64,000 nt of DNA from an uncultured Neglectibacter sp. (GCA_904419785.1 CAJFSY010000008.1:62001-126000); one strand, 5' to 3'. Shown: positions 34,983 to 44,330, counted from the first letter of the stretch. Notes: generated by a model not told the origin, from the letters alone. A program made the numbers and translations.

Positions 34983-35402
34983 ATGAATAAAGAAGAAATC
35001 AAAAAGATTCTGCCCCACCGTGAGCCCATGCTGCTGGTGGACGAGGTGGAACTGATCGACGGCGTAGCCCATGGCAAGTGCCATATCAAGGGCGACGAGT
35101 ATTTTCTCCAAGGGCATTTCCCGGGGAATCCTGTAGTTCCTGGAGTGATCCAGTGCGAAATGCTGGCCCAGTCTGCCTGCGTGCTGCTGGCCAACGGCGC
35201 CGCAGAGGGTACTACTCCCATGTTCACCAGCCTGGATAATGTAAAGTTCCGGGGACAGGTAAAGCCCGGCGATACTTTGGAGACCCAGTGCGAAATCACC
35301 CGGCAGCGGGGAAATTTCTACTTTGCCAAGGGCAAGGGCCTGGTGGACGGCAAACTTTGTATCAGCGCGGAGTTTTCCTTCGCCCTGGTGAAATCCGAAT
35401 AA
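34983..35402 (+). CDS. fabZ: 3-hydroxyacyl-ACP dehydratase
   Basis: Hot-dog-fold dehydratase of the elongation cycle, 139 residues. The catalytic histidine is H45 in LQGHFPGNPVVPG and the acidic partner is E59 in IQCEMLAQ. ATG 34983 follows TGGAGGT; an in-frame ATG at 34917 belongs to the repeat-derived leader. Length is normal. accC follows after 45 bases. Confidence 0.96.
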   Translation: MNKEEIKKILPHREPMLLVDEVELIDGVAHGKCHIKGDEYFLQGHFPGNPVVPGVIQCEMLAQSACVLLANGAAEGTTPMFTSLDNVKFRGQVKPGDTLETQCEITRQRGNFYFAKGKGLVDGKLCISAEFSFALVKSE

Positions 35403-35447
35403 GGCGGCTCACAAAAGCGCCGTCTTTTACGGAAAGGATGAAATAAT

Positions 35448-36770
35448 GTGTTCACGAAAATTCTGATCGCCAACCGGGGCGAGATCGCCATCCGGATCAT
35501 CCGGGCCTGTAAGGAAATGGGCATCGCCACTGTGGCGGTGTATTCCGAAGCCGACCGGGAATCCCTGCATGTGGCGCTGGCTGATGAGGCTGTCTGTATT
35601 GGCAAAGCGAAAGCCGAGGAAAGCTATTTGAACGCCCAGCGCATTGTCAGCGCGGCCATTGCCACCCATGCCCAGGCCATCCACCCGGGCTATGGTTTTT
35701 TGGCGGAGAACGCCCAATTCGCTTCCCTGTGCAAGCAGTATGGCGTGGTGTTCATCGGGCCGTCCGCTGAGATTATCTCCAAAATGGGGGATAAGGACGC
35801 CGCCCGGCGGCTGATGAAGGAAAATAACGTGCCTACCACTCCCGGCACCGATATTTTAAAGGACGCTGGGGAAGCTGTGGAAGCAGCGGAGAAAATCGGT
35901 TACCCGGTGTTGATCAAAGCCAGCGCCGGCGGCGGTGGCAAGGGTATCCGTCTGGTAGAGCGCTCCGAGGATATGGAACGGGCGTTCCAGACGGCTTCCA
36001 GCGAAGCGGAAAAGGCTTTCGGCGACGGCCGCATGTATATGGAAAAATATCTGGACCCGGTGAAGCACATCGAGGTGCAGCTGTTGGCTGACCAGGAAGG
36101 GAATATCGTCTGCCTGGGAGAGCGGGAATGCTCTATCCAGCGCAACAATCAAAAGCTCATTGAGGAGTCCCCTTCCCCGGCGGTAACCCCCGAGGTTCGC
36201 CAAAAACTGATGGAGACCGCTGCCCGTGCCGCTAAAGCTTCCGGCTATGTGAACGCCGGCACAGTGGAGTTCCTGATGGACAAAGACCGGAACTTCTATT
36301 TTATGGAGATGAATACCCGGCTTCAGGTAGAACATCCTGTGTCCGAGCTGGTCACCGGCGTGGATATCGTCAAATGGCAGATCCGCATTGCCGCCGGGGT
36401 GCCCCTGGACTTCACCCAGGAGGATATCCATGTGCATGGGGCGGCTATCGAGTGCCGCATCAACGCCTTGGGCCCGGGCAAGGTGGATTTCTTCCACACT
36501 CCCGGCGGGCCCTGGGTGCGGTTCGATACCTTCCTGTATCAGGGGTATGATATCCCTCCCTACTACGATTCCATGCTGGGCAAGATGATCGTGTATTCCT
36601 CCACCCGGGAGGAGGCCATCCGCAAAATGCAGTCGGCCCTGTGCGAGCTGGTAGTGGGAGGCACCAAGAACAATATCGAGGACCAGATCGAGATCATCCG
36701 GGACGAGCGCTTTAAGAAAGGCGACTATTACACGGATTTTATGAAGCATTTTCACAAGGCGGGGAATTGA
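35448..36770 (+). CDS. accC: Biotin carboxylase subunit of acetyl-CoA carboxylase
   Basis: Carboxylates BCCP-biotin with ATP and bicarbonate. The 440-residue ATP-grasp enzyme opens with FTKILIANRGEIAIRI. The glycine-rich lid is KASAGGGGKGIR (about 162-173), and metal/catalytic residues lie in EMNTRLQVEHPVSELVTGVD. The start is GTG 35448 after GGAAAGGA; the overlapping ATG at 35446 is out of frame and stops after six codons. accD follows 28 bases later. Confidence 0.97.
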   Translation: MFTKILIANRGEIAIRIIRACKEMGIATVAVYSEADRESLHVALADEAVCIGKAKAEESYLNAQRIVSAAIATHAQAIHPGYGFLAENAQFASLCKQYGVVFIGPSAEIISKMGDKDAARRLMKENNVPTTPGTDILKDAGEAVEAAEKIGYPVLIKASAGGGGKGIRLVERSEDMERAFQTASSEAEKAFGDGRMYMEKYLDPVKHIEVQLLADQEGNIVCLGERECSIQRNNQKLIEESPSPAVTPEVRQKLMETAARAAKASGYVNAGTVEFLMDKDRNFYFMEMNTRLQVEHPVSELVTGVDIVKWQIRIAAGVPLDFTQEDIHVHGAAIECRINALGPGKVDFFHTPGGPWVRFDTFLYQGYDIPPYYDSMLGKMIVYSSTREEAIRKMQSALCELVVGGTKNNIEDQIEIIRDERFKKGDYYTDFMKHFHKAGN

Positions 36771-36798
36771 GCCGCTAAAAGAAGGGTGATGGCAAGGT

Positions 36799-37656
36799 AT
36801 GAATTTGATGGGCCTGTTCCGCTCGCCGCAAAACGAGCTGGAAAAGGGCGGCAAGCTGGTGCCGGAAGAGGACGCCGGCATTCGCACCACCTGTCCCCAT
36901 TGCGGGGCACAGCTGCCCTTAAACGAATTGCAGGATAACCTTCACGTATGCACGGCCTGCGGGTATCATTTCCGCATGGGTCCCCGGGACCGCATCGTCT
37001 ATTTGACGGACGAGGAGAGTTTTTCCGAGCTTTATGGGGATAAGAAGAGCCGTGACGTGTTGAATTTTCCGGGGTATGAGCAAAAGCTTCGGAACGCCAA
37101 GCTGGCTTCCCGGGAGCGGGAAGGCGTTGTGTGCGGTACCGCCAAAGTGGGCGGGGAGGACTGCGCCCTGTTCGTCATGGACCCCAATTTCATGATGGGC
37201 AGCATGGGCACTGTGGTAGGCGAGAAGATCACCAGCCTGTTCGAGTATGCCGCTGAGCACAGCCTGCCGGTGGTGGGCTTTACCGTGTCCGGCGGCGCCC
37301 GGATGCAGGAAGGCATCCTGTCCCTGATGCAGATGGCGAAAACCAGCGCGGCGGTGCGCAAGCACAGTGACGCCGGGAACTTCTATCTGACGGTGCTCAC
37401 CGACCCCACCACAGGAGGGGTCACTGCCAGCTTTGCTATGGATGGGGATATCATCATGGCAGAACCGGGAGCCACCATTGGCTTTGCCGGGGCCAGGGTG
37501 ATTGAGCAGACCATCCGGAAGAAGCTGCCCCAGGGCTTTCAGAAGGCGGAATTCCTTTTAGACCACGGTTTTGTGGATTTGATCGTTCCCCGCACGGAGC
37601 AGAAAGAAACCATTGGGAAGCTCTTGAAGCTTCACCGGAAGGGGGCCAACGCATGA
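36799..37656 (+). CDS. accD: Acetyl-CoA carboxylase carboxyltransferase subunit beta
   Basis: Beta half of the carboxyltransferase that makes malonyl-CoA. The four-cysteine zinc ribbon is C32, C35, C51 and C54 (TCPHCG and CTACGYH). The crotonase-fold core has [10 protein letters not shown] and [15 protein letters not shown]. It is 285 residues long. The stop overlaps the accA start by ATGA, ensuring equal alpha and beta synthesis. Confidence 0.97.
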   Translation: MNLMGLFRSPQNELEKGGKLVPEEDAGIRTTCPHCGAQLPLNELQDNLHVCTACGYHFRMGPRDRIVYLTDEESFSELYGDKKSRDVLNFPGYEQKLRNAKLASREREGVVCGTAKVGGEDCALFVMDPNFMMGSMGTVVGEKITSLFEYAAEHSLPVVGFTVSGGARMQEGILSLMQMAKTSAAVRKHSDAGNFYLTVLTDPTTGGVTASFAMDGDIIMAEPGATIGFAGARVIEQTIRKKLPQGFQKAEFLLDHGFVDLIVPRTEQKETIGKLLKLHRKGANA

Positions 37657-38417
37657 GCGCTTATGAAAAGGTACTGCTTGCCCGGGCTAAAGACCGCCCC
37701 ACAGGGCTTTCCTATATCGAGAACATCTTCGAAGATTTCGTAGAGCTCCACGGGGACCGGCGTTTCGCTGACGATCCGGCCATTGTGGGAGGCATTGCCA
37801 CCTTGAACGGCAGGCCCGTCACCGTCATCGCCATGGATAAGGGCAAGGATATGCGGGAACGTGTGAAGCGCAATTTTGGCTCTTCCAATCCGGAAGGTTA
37901 CCGGAAAGCGTTGCGCTTGATGGAGCAAGCGGAGAAATTCCACCGGCCCGTGGTGTGCTTTGTGGATACCGCCGGGGCGTTCTGCGGCATGGGCGCTGAG
38001 GAGCGGGGCCAAGGCCAGGCTATCGCCGAGAACTTAGTAGCCATGGCAGGGCTGAAAACTCCCATTGTGTCGGTGCTCATCGGCGAAGGCGGCAGCGGCG
38101 GTGCCCTGGCCCTGGCTGTAGCCGACCGTGTATGGATTTTGGAAAACGCGGTGTATTCCGTCATATCCCCCGAAGGGTGCGCCAGCATCTTGTGGAAGGA
38201 TTCCAAAAAGGTGAAGGATGCCGCCGAGTGTTTGCGGCTCACGGCCCAGGACATGATGGAACTGGGCGTGGTGGAGCAGGTTATCCCCGAGGAAAAAGAT
38301 TTTTCCCTGACCTACAGCCACATTCAGGAAGAACTGGAAACCACTCTTTCCCAGTTGGAAAAACTTCCGGTGGAAGAGCTGCTGGAGCAGCGCTACCAGC
38401 GGTTCCGTAAATTTTAA
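37653..38417 (+). CDS. accA: Acetyl-CoA carboxylase carboxyltransferase subunit alpha
   Basis: Alpha half of the carboxyltransferase, 254 residues: a short form lacking part of the N-terminal helical region of the 320-residue E. coli protein. Core motifs are [61 protein letters not shown] and [18 protein letters not shown]. It is the last gene of the fab-acc cluster. Confidence 0.97.
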   Translation: MSAYEKVLLARAKDRPTGLSYIENIFEDFVELHGDRRFADDPAIVGGIATLNGRPVTVIAMDKGKDMRERVKRNFGSSNPEGYRKALRLMEQAEKFHRPVVCFVDTAGAFCGMGAEERGQGQAIAENLVAMAGLKTPIVSVLIGEGGSGGALALAVADRVWILENAVYSVISPEGCASILWKDSKKVKDAAECLRLTAQDMMELGVVEQVIPEEKDFSLTYSHIQEELETTLSQLEKLPVEELLEQRYQRFRKF

Positions 38418-38468
38418 GAATACGGCCCAAGGTGGGCGGCGCGGAATGCGGCCTACCGGAAGCCACTG

Positions 38469-38510
38469 AAAAGGCCCGCCAGGAAAATGCCCGGCGAGCC
38501 TTTTCCTGCC
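38469..38510 (+). terminator. Terminator after accA
   Basis: AAAAGGC-GCC pairs with GGC-GCCTTTT around a loop containing CAGGAAAATGCC. The T run is short. Confidence 0.6.
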
Positions 38511-38531
38511 TTTATGAGAAAGGAGTACCTT

Positions 38532-39734
38532 ATGGAAAAACGCCATACCTCTCGCTCAATGCCTGCTAATCCCCAAAAGAAGGAGAACGCGCCCTGCCCG
38601 GTTTACCGGAAGTGCGGAGGCTGCCAGCTGCAAAACCTCAGCTATTCCAGACAGCTTGCCTGGAAACAAGACCGCTGCCAGAAACTTTTGGGGAAATTTG
38701 GGAAAGTATCCCCCATTTTGGGTATGGAGCGCCCCTATCATTACCGGAATAAAGTCCAAGCGGCCTTTGCATGGGACAAACGTCATGGTAAGCTGATCTC
38801 CGGGGTGTACCAGTCCAGCACACATCGGATCGTGCCCATCGACTCCTGCCAGACCGAGGACGAGACTGCCGACCGGATCATCGTTTCTGTGCGGAAACTG
38901 CTGAAAGACTTTAAACTTACCGCTTACGACGAAACCACAGGCCGGGGGTTTCTCCGCCACGTGCTGGTAAAACGGGGGTTCCACACAGGGGAAGTAATGG
39001 TAGTGCTGGTAACAGGGACGCCGGTGTTCACCGCCAAGAAGCATTTTGTAAAGGCACTGCTGGACCTTCACCCGGAGATCACCACCATATTGCAGAACGT
39101 AAACAACCGGTATACCTCTATGGTGCTGGGAGAACGGGAGAAAGTGCTTTACGGTCCGGGCACCATCACCGATGTGCTGTGCGGCTGCAAGTTCCGGATC
39201 TCGGCCAAGTCTTTTTACCAGATCAACCCCACCCAGACGGAAGTCCTCTACAACAAAGCCATGGAGTTTGCAGGGCTCACCGGCAAGGAAAAAGTTTTGG
39301 ACGCCTATTGCGGTATCGGGACTATCGGCCTGGTGGCGGCAAAGCGGGGCGCGGGCCAGGTGCTGGGGGTGGAGGTAAACCCCGACGCCGTGAAGGATGC
39401 CATCCAAAACGCCAAAGAGAATGAGGTGAAGAACGCCTATTTCACCTGCGGCGATGCGGGGGACTTCTTAGAGGAAGCGGCTCTGGCCGGGGAGAATTGG
39501 GACGTGGTGTTCATGGACCCGCCCCGGGCGGGAGCCAGCCGGGAGTTCCTTACGGCGTTGTGCGCCTGCGGCCCCAAGCGTGTGGTGTATATCTCTTGCG
39601 ACCCGGAGACACTCTCCCGGGATTTGGGGATTCTCAAAGCCAACAAGTATCAGATCGAGGCCATCCAACCAGTGGATATGTTCCCCCACACCCAGCACAT
39701 CGAGTGCGTGGTAAGACTAAATAAAATTTTGTAA
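38532..39734 (+). CDS. rlmD: 23S rRNA (uracil-C5)-methyltransferase, RlmD/RumA type
   Basis: A 400-residue TrmA/RumA-family enzyme that methylates uracil C5 in 23S rRNA. The Fe-S cluster cysteines C22, C28 and C31 are in CPVYRKCGGC, with a likely fourth in DSCQTED. The SAM motif is LDAYCGIGTIGL, NPP-like FMDPPRAGAS, and the catalytic cysteine lies in VYISCDPETLSRD. No N-terminal TRAM domain is visible. ATG 38532 follows AAAGGAG; an in-frame ATG at 38487 is within the accA terminator. Position-specific target (U1939 or U747) is not certain. Confidence 0.92.
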   Translation: MEKRHTSRSMPANPQKKENAPCPVYRKCGGCQLQNLSYSRQLAWKQDRCQKLLGKFGKVSPILGMERPYHYRNKVQAAFAWDKRHGKLISGVYQSSTHRIVPIDSCQTEDETADRIIVSVRKLLKDFKLTAYDETTGRGFLRHVLVKRGFHTGEVMVVLVTGTPVFTAKKHFVKALLDLHPEITTILQNVNNRYTSMVLGEREKVLYGPGTITDVLCGCKFRISAKSFYQINPTQTEVLYNKAMEFAGLTGKEKVLDAYCGIGTIGLVAAKRGAGQVLGVEVNPDAVKDAIQNAKENEVKNAYFTCGDAGDFLEEAALAGENWDVVFMDPPRAGASREFLTALCACGPKRVVYISCDPETLSRDLGILKANKYQIEAIQPVDMFPHTQHIECVVRLNKIL

Positions 39735-39741
39735 AAACAGC

Positions 39742-39788
39742 TTGACTTCTATCCAGTTCTGTGTATAATTAGAAATAGAATAATTCTA
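39742..39788 (+). promoter_or_regulatory. Promoter and Fur/PerR-like operator of the Fur-QueD-like pair
   Basis: TTGACT (39742-39747), 16 bases, TATAAT (39764-39769). A 6-1-6 palindrome TAGAATAATTCTA (39776-39788) lies at the expected transcription start and resembles the 7-1-7 boxes of Fur, Zur and PerR, closest to the PerR form TTATAATNATTATAA. Autorepression by the downstream regulator is likely. Confidence 0.7.
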
Positions 39789-39806
39789 AATTAGCGATGA
39801 GAAAAA

Positions 39807-40202
39807 ATGAGATACAAAGATACGATCTTAGAAATTATTAATGCTTCTACAGAACATTTAACTGCTGAACAGATATTTTTAAGTTTAAAAAGACAATTTC
39901 CTTCTGTGGTGCTTGCTACGGTTTACAATAATCTCAACACACTGTACGCGCAAGGAAAAATTCGCAAGATCAGTATGGAGGGTTACCCAGACCGATATGA
40001 TAAAATCGTGCGCCACGATCATTTGATTTGCTGTCAATGCGGGAAATTGGCGGATGTGTATTTGTCGGACATAACAGGGGAATTGGAACAGCAGATTGGC
40101 TTTTCCATTGAGGGATATGATTTGAAAATCAGGTATCTTTGCCCTGAATGCCGCAGCCGGCAGGATGTTTCTACAGGTTCAGACGAGCAAACACGCTCGT
40201 AA
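39807..40202 (+). CDS. Fur-family metal- or peroxide-responsive repressor
   Basis: A 131-residue Fur-superfamily protein. The winged helix (about 1-80) has the recognition region VVLATVYNNLNTLYAQGKI; the dimer/metal domain has RHDHLICCQCGKL and a second CxxC in CPECRS, the pair that holds structural zinc. Histidine and aspartate ligands of the regulatory site are partly visible (RHDH), but Fur, Zur and PerR cannot be separated by eye. The DNA is AT-richer than both flanks. It is co-directional with the QueD-like gene 33 bases downstream. Confidence 0.88.
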   Translation: MRYKDTILEIINASTEHLTAEQIFLSLKRQFPSVVLATVYNNLNTLYAQGKIRKISMEGYPDRYDKIVRHDHLICCQCGKLADVYLSDITGELEQQIGFSIEGYDLKIRYLCPECRSRQDVSTGSDEQTRS

Positions 40203-40235
40203 CTATAAAAAATAATTTATAAGGAGGCTTACCAA

Positions 40236-40802
40236 ATGAGAAGTATCACAACATTGGATCTGCAATACGCCCACAGATTTTACGGATTTAAAGGTGAGGC
40301 CCAATATCTGCATGGCCATACCGGCGTGCTGACTATTGAGGTGGAAGATACTATAGAACCCGGCGTCAATATGGTATTTCCCTGTAATGAGATTCAAAAG
40401 ACTGCTTGGTCGGTGTTGAAGAATTTTGACCATGCCCTTATTTTGCGGGAAGATGATCCGTTGCTGCCTGCTGTGCTGAAAGTATATGAGGAGCAGGGAA
40501 TTCGGGATGGAGCTCCCCAAAACCAGATGAAGGGACCCGCCTTCAAGACAGAACTGGCAACAGCTTATCCGGAATGCCGTTTGGTAGTCACCAAAGAAAC
40601 CCTGACGGTAGAAGGTATGATCAAAATTGTATATGATCTGCTGAAAGACAAGCTGAACATTGCCAAGATCACCTTTACCAGCGGTGTGAACGCAGCTTCT
40701 GCGGAATTTACCACTGAGAACAAGATCGACCGCTGTCCTCTGTGCGGCATCGCCTTGAATGAAAATGGTGTTTGCCCCAAATGCGGTTATAAAAAGCCGT
40801 AA
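40236..40802 (+). CDS. 6-pyruvoyltetrahydropterin synthase/QueD-like protein with C-terminal zinc ribbon
   Basis: A 188-residue protein of the PTPS/6-carboxytetrahydropterin synthase fold. Zinc ligands H13 (YAHRF), H26 and H28 (LHGHTG) and the H66 region (NFDHALIL) are kept. The catalytic cysteine four residues before HGH in QueD (KCGRLHGH) is alanine here (EAQYLHGH), though E21 lies next to it. The last 25 residues add a zinc ribbon, C167-x2-C170 and C180-x2-C183, absent from ordinary QueD. No queuosine or folate genes adjoin it. Its promoter appears Fur-type controlled, so a zinc- or stress-linked paralogue is possible (inference). Confidence 0.78.
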   Translation: MRSITTLDLQYAHRFYGFKGEAQYLHGHTGVLTIEVEDTIEPGVNMVFPCNEIQKTAWSVLKNFDHALILREDDPLLPAVLKVYEEQGIRDGAPQNQMKGPAFKTELATAYPECRLVVTKETLTVEGMIKIVYDLLKDKLNIAKITFTSGVNAASAEFTTENKIDRCPLCGIALNENGVCPKCGYKKP

Positions 40803-40824
40803 ATAAATTGCATCCAAGCTTTTT

Positions 40825-40853
40825 GGCCGACAGTAAAAACTGTCGGCCTTTTT
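40825..40853 (+). terminator. Terminator after the QueD-like gene
   Basis: GGCCGACAG (40825-40833) and CTGTCGGCC (40840-40848), perfect 9-bp stem, TAAAAA loop, five T. Confidence 0.92.
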
Positions 40854-40940
40854 GCGTTCCAAAAGGCAAGAACATTGCAAAAAATCCCCTGGGAGGATAT
40901 AATAAATTGATTTCAACAAAAAATGGAAGGACTATGGGTA

Positions 40941-41376
40941 ATGGAACAACTGCAACTGTATATCCCCAAGCTGGAAGACTTGTGGTTTCGGGTGAAGATG
41001 ATGTCCGACCCTGTTACCATGTCCTATAACAAAGGGTGGGACGTGAAGTATCCGGGATATCACCGGGATACAGGTTGCGTTGATTTTCCCAGGGAGCAGT
41101 GGGAATCGTGGTACCGGGACTGGATCAGCCGGGAACCGCAGCGGGAGGATGTGGACGCCTACGACCTCTGCCGGGAGAAGAACTGGTGGGCTCCCGGCAG
41201 TTCCATGTGTGGGACGAGCCCGGCTGCCACGAGTTGGATATGGAATATCTTGTAGACGCAACCCCTCAGAGTTTTTGACGTGGCAGCGAATCCATGTGTG
41301 GCCGTACATTCACGGCCTGGGAAGCCGCTCGAAGAGATTGCTAAAAACATGAAAATGCGATTTGACGGGAGGAAAT
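40941..41376 (+). pseudogene. Decayed GNAT-type acetyltransferase remnant
   Basis: From ATG 40941 the frame reads MEQLQLYIPKLEDLWFRVKM, then YNKGWDVKYPGY, PREQWESWYRDWISREP, like the N-terminus of a GNAT family protein, but ends at 41255 without an acetyl-CoA motif. Another frame over 41200-41278 reads QFHVWDEPGCHELDMEYLVD, and a third (to TGA 41378) reads KPLEEIAKNMKMRFDGRK. These pieces look like parts of one or two degraded genes joined by frameshift and deletion. The last piece runs into the MATE ribosome site. GNAT assignment is by eye. Confidence 0.5.
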
Positions 41377-41382
41377 GAGATC

Positions 41383-42747
41383 ATGCCCCAAAAGACCGAC
41401 CTGACTGCCGGGCCTATTACGGCCACTATGCTGCGGTTTGCCCTGCCTATGATTTTAGGAAATCTGCTGCAGCAGTTCTACAACGTGGCGGATACCTTTA
41501 TCGTAGGCCAGTTTCTGGGAGCGGGAGCCCTGGCAGCGGTGGGCTCCTCCTATACCCTGATGACTTTTTTGACCTCCATCCTGCTGGGAATGTGCATGGG
41601 CAGCGGAGCGGTGTTTTCTATCCGGTATGGGGAACGGGATATCCCACGGCTGAAAAACAGCATGGTCCAGTCCTTTGTGATGATCGCTGGGTTTACCCTG
41701 GTGCTGAACCTGCTGGTGTTTCTGCTCATCGACCCTATGATGGCCCTGCTTTCCGTTCCCGCCGATGTGTACCCTCTGATGCGGGAATACCTGTGGGTGA
41801 TCTTTTTCGGCATTGGCGGCACCTTTTTCTACAACTATTTTGCTTCCCTGCTGCGGGCGGTGGGGAATTCCGCCGCGCCTCTGCTGTTTTTGGGAATCTC
41901 CGCCGTGCTGAATATCATTCTGGACGTGGCCCTTGTGGTGGGTATTCCCTGGGGCGTGGCAGGAGCGGCTTTTGCAACCTGCTTTTCCCAATGGGTGTCC
42001 GGCCTGGGACTTTTTCTGTACACCTGGAAGAAAATGCCCCAGCTTCGCCCCGGCCGGCAGGATTTCCGGTGGGAAAAAGCCAGCGTGCTGGAAATCACCC
42101 GGTTTTCTCTGCTCACCTGTGTACAGCAGTCTGTGATGAACTTCGGCATCCTTATGGTGCAGGGATTGGTGAACAGCTTTGGTACGGTGGTGATGGCTGC
42201 CTTTGCCGCCGCGGTAAAGATCGATTCTTTTGCCTATATGCCTGTGCAGGATTTCGGCAACGCCTTTTCCACGTTCATTGCCCAAAACTACGGCGCCAAA
42301 CGCATCGACCGTATCCGCAAAGGCATGAAAAGCGCGGTGATCTGCGCTGTATGCTTTTCCCTGGCGGTGTCGGCGCTGGTGTTTGTGTTTGCCAAGCCCT
42401 TGCTGCTGTTGTTCGTCCAACCGGGAGAAACAGAGATTCTGGCTGTGGGCGTTCAATACCTGCGGATCGAAGGCGCTTTCTATTGGGGGATCGGAGGACT
42501 GTTCCTGCTTTATGGTTTGTACCGGGCCATCGAACGGCCGGGCATGTCCCTGGTGCTTACGGTGATCTCCCTGGGTACCCGGGTAGTTCTGGCCTACGCC
42601 TTGGCAGCGGTGCCTGCCATTGGGGTGGTGGGCATTTGGTGGTCGGTGCCCATTGGCTGGATATTGGCCGACACAGTAGGGCTGCTCTATTACCGGAAGA
42701 TACAAGTCAGCCTTTTGAAAGGCCAGGAAAAACTGGGAGAAAAATAG
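41383..42747 (+). CDS. MATE-family multidrug/sodium antiporter
   Basis: A 454-residue, probably 12-helix exporter of the DinF/NorM superfamily. The family start is visible: TAGPITATMLRFALPMILGNLLQQFYNVADTFIVGQFLGAGALAAVGSS, with later motifs LRAVGNSAAPLLFL and FIAQNYGAKRIDRI. Substrates are unknown. ATG 41383 follows GGGAGGA; an upstream in-frame start at 41362 belongs to the degraded gene before it. It is one of three MATE genes in this window. Confidence 0.92.
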   Translation: MPQKTDLTAGPITATMLRFALPMILGNLLQQFYNVADTFIVGQFLGAGALAAVGSSYTLMTFLTSILLGMCMGSGAVFSIRYGERDIPRLKNSMVQSFVMIAGFTLVLNLLVFLLIDPMMALLSVPADVYPLMREYLWVIFFGIGGTFFYNYFASLLRAVGNSAAPLLFLGISAVLNIILDVALVVGIPWGVAGAAFATCFSQWVSGLGLFLYTWKKMPQLRPGRQDFRWEKASVLEITRFSLLTCVQQSVMNFGILMVQGLVNSFGTVVMAAFAAAVKIDSFAYMPVQDFGNAFSTFIAQNYGAKRIDRIRKGMKSAVICAVCFSLAVSALVFVFAKPLLLLFVQPGETEILAVGVQYLRIEGAFYWGIGGLFLLYGLYRAIERPGMSLVLTVISLGTRVVLAYALAAVPAIGVVGIWWSVPIGWILADTVGLLYYRKIQVSLLKGQEKLGEK

Positions 42748-42769
42748 GACAGGCGCCATATTCCCCTTC

Positions 42770-42798
42770 TTGTGATTTTACGGGGAATGTGGCACAAT
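42770..42798 (+). promoter_or_regulatory. Possible promoter of the RlmI-type methyltransferase gene
   Basis: TTGTGA, 17 bases, CACAAT. It lies within an 11-bp inverted repeat (CCATATTCCCC with GGGGAATGTGG, 42757-42792) that could be an operator or a weak terminator. The following 134 bases to 42932 hold no other recognised element. Confidence 0.4.
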
Positions 42799-42932
42799 AA
42801 AAACAGGGAAGCTCTTTAAGCGACCGGCAAGGTTTTGCGACAGATATCTCAATACAGAGTTTTGTGTCCTGGATTTTGGACACTTTGGGCGTGATGAAAA
42901 TCTGAGATAGTTGGGAGAGAAAGGGGACACCT

Positions 42933-44150
42933 ATGAAAACACAACGAGACTATCCCGCCGTGGTGATCGACGCCCGGGGGACGAAAAAAGCCCAAGGGGG
43001 CCATCCTTGGGTGTTTGACAATGAGATCACCGAAGTGAAAGGCGCGCCCCAGGATGGCGCCCTCTGCGACGTGCTCAGTCCCAAGGGGCGGTATCTGGGC
43101 ACGGGGTATTATAATTCCCACTCGAAGATACGGGTGCGGATGATCTCTCAAAACGCCAACGATACTTTTGGGGAAGCTTTTTTCCAGCGGCGGGTCCGCT
43201 ATGCCTGGGATTACCGCAAAACAGTAATGGGAGCGGACGGCACCCAGAACTGCCGTGTGATCTTTGGGGAAGCCGACGGCTTTCCGGGACTGACCGTGGA
43301 CAAGTTCGGGGAAATCCTGGTGAGCCAAACTTTGTGCCTTGGCACCGAGCTGCGGAAAGATTTGATTTTCCCCGCCTTGGTCCAAGCAATGGAGGAGGAT
43401 GGGGAGACCATCCGGGGCGTTTATGAGCGCAACGATGTGAAGATTCGGGAATTGGAAGGGATGGAGCAGAACAAGGGCTGGTACGCCCTTGCCGGAAAGG
43501 AGCTCCCCCAAAGTACCGAAACGGAAATTACCGAAAATGGCATCCGCTATAAGGTGGATTTTGAAAACGGCCAAAAGACCGGGTTCTTTTTAGACCAAAA
43601 GTATAACCGGGTGGCGGCCGCCCGCATTGCTCCCGGCAAAACCGTGCTGGACTGCTTTACCCATACCGGCTCCTTTGGGCTCAACTGCGCAAAGGCTGGA
43701 GCCAAGCGGGTGCGCTCGGTGGATATTTCCGAAACAGCCATCGCCTGCGCCAAAGAGAACGCCGCCTTGAACGGCCTCGATCTGGAATATCAGGTAGCCA
43801 ATGTGTTCGATCTGCTGCCTGCCCTTACCCCTGGGGAATTTGACTATATCATTTTAGACCCGCCCGCGTTTACCAAGTCGGGAAAAACGGTGAAAAATGC
43901 CCAGCGGGGGTACAAGGAGATCAACTACCGGGCTATGAAAGCCCTGCCCCGAGGCGGATATCTGGCCACTTGTTCCTGTTCCCATTTTATGACCGATGCC
44001 CTTTTCCGGCAGATGCTCCAAAGCGCCGCGGCAGACGCCCAAGTGGAACTGCGACTGGTGGAAGCCCGCGCCCAAGGCCCCGACCATCCTGTCCTGTGGA
44101 ACGTGCCGGAAACGGACTATTTGAAGTTCTATATTTTCCAGGTAGTGTGA
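42933..44150 (+). CDS. Class I SAM-dependent rRNA methyltransferase (RlmI family)
   Basis: A 405-residue enzyme of the family that methylates C5 of a 23S rRNA cytosine (C1962 in E. coli). It has an N-terminal PUA domain (about 1-85: ARGTKKAQGGHPWVFDNEI), a middle EEHEE-like region (FGEADGFPGLTVDKFG), and a Rossmann methyltransferase with motif I VLDCFTHTGSFGLNCAKAGA, LDPPAFTKSGKT and the catalytic cysteine region LATCSCSHFM. ATG 42933 follows GAAAGGGG. Family assignment is firm; the exact target is inferred. Confidence 0.9.
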   Translation: MKTQRDYPAVVIDARGTKKAQGGHPWVFDNEITEVKGAPQDGALCDVLSPKGRYLGTGYYNSHSKIRVRMISQNANDTFGEAFFQRRVRYAWDYRKTVMGADGTQNCRVIFGEADGFPGLTVDKFGEILVSQTLCLGTELRKDLIFPALVQAMEEDGETIRGVYERNDVKIRELEGMEQNKGWYALAGKELPQSTETEITENGIRYKVDFENGQKTGFFLDQKYNRVAAARIAPGKTVLDCFTHTGSFGLNCAKAGAKRVRSVDISETAIACAKENAALNGLDLEYQVANVFDLLPALTPGEFDYIILDPPAFTKSGKTVKNAQRGYKEINYRAMKALPRGGYLATCSCSHFMTDALFRQMLQSAAADAQVELRLVEARAQGPDHPVLWNVPETDYLKFYIFQVV

Positions 44151-44330
44151 GAGAGGCTCTCAATGCCGAGGTGGTAGCGCGGGCGGGCAGGTAGAAAAAT
44201 TTTTACTTGTTTCTGGGGCGGCGGACTGAAGCCTGCGTTGATCTGGAAAAAGCACACAGGACATTTCTTAGAGCGGCAAAGCAAAACAGACAGAAAGTGC
44301 TCTTCAAATGTGTAAAGGAGGGACACTGGG

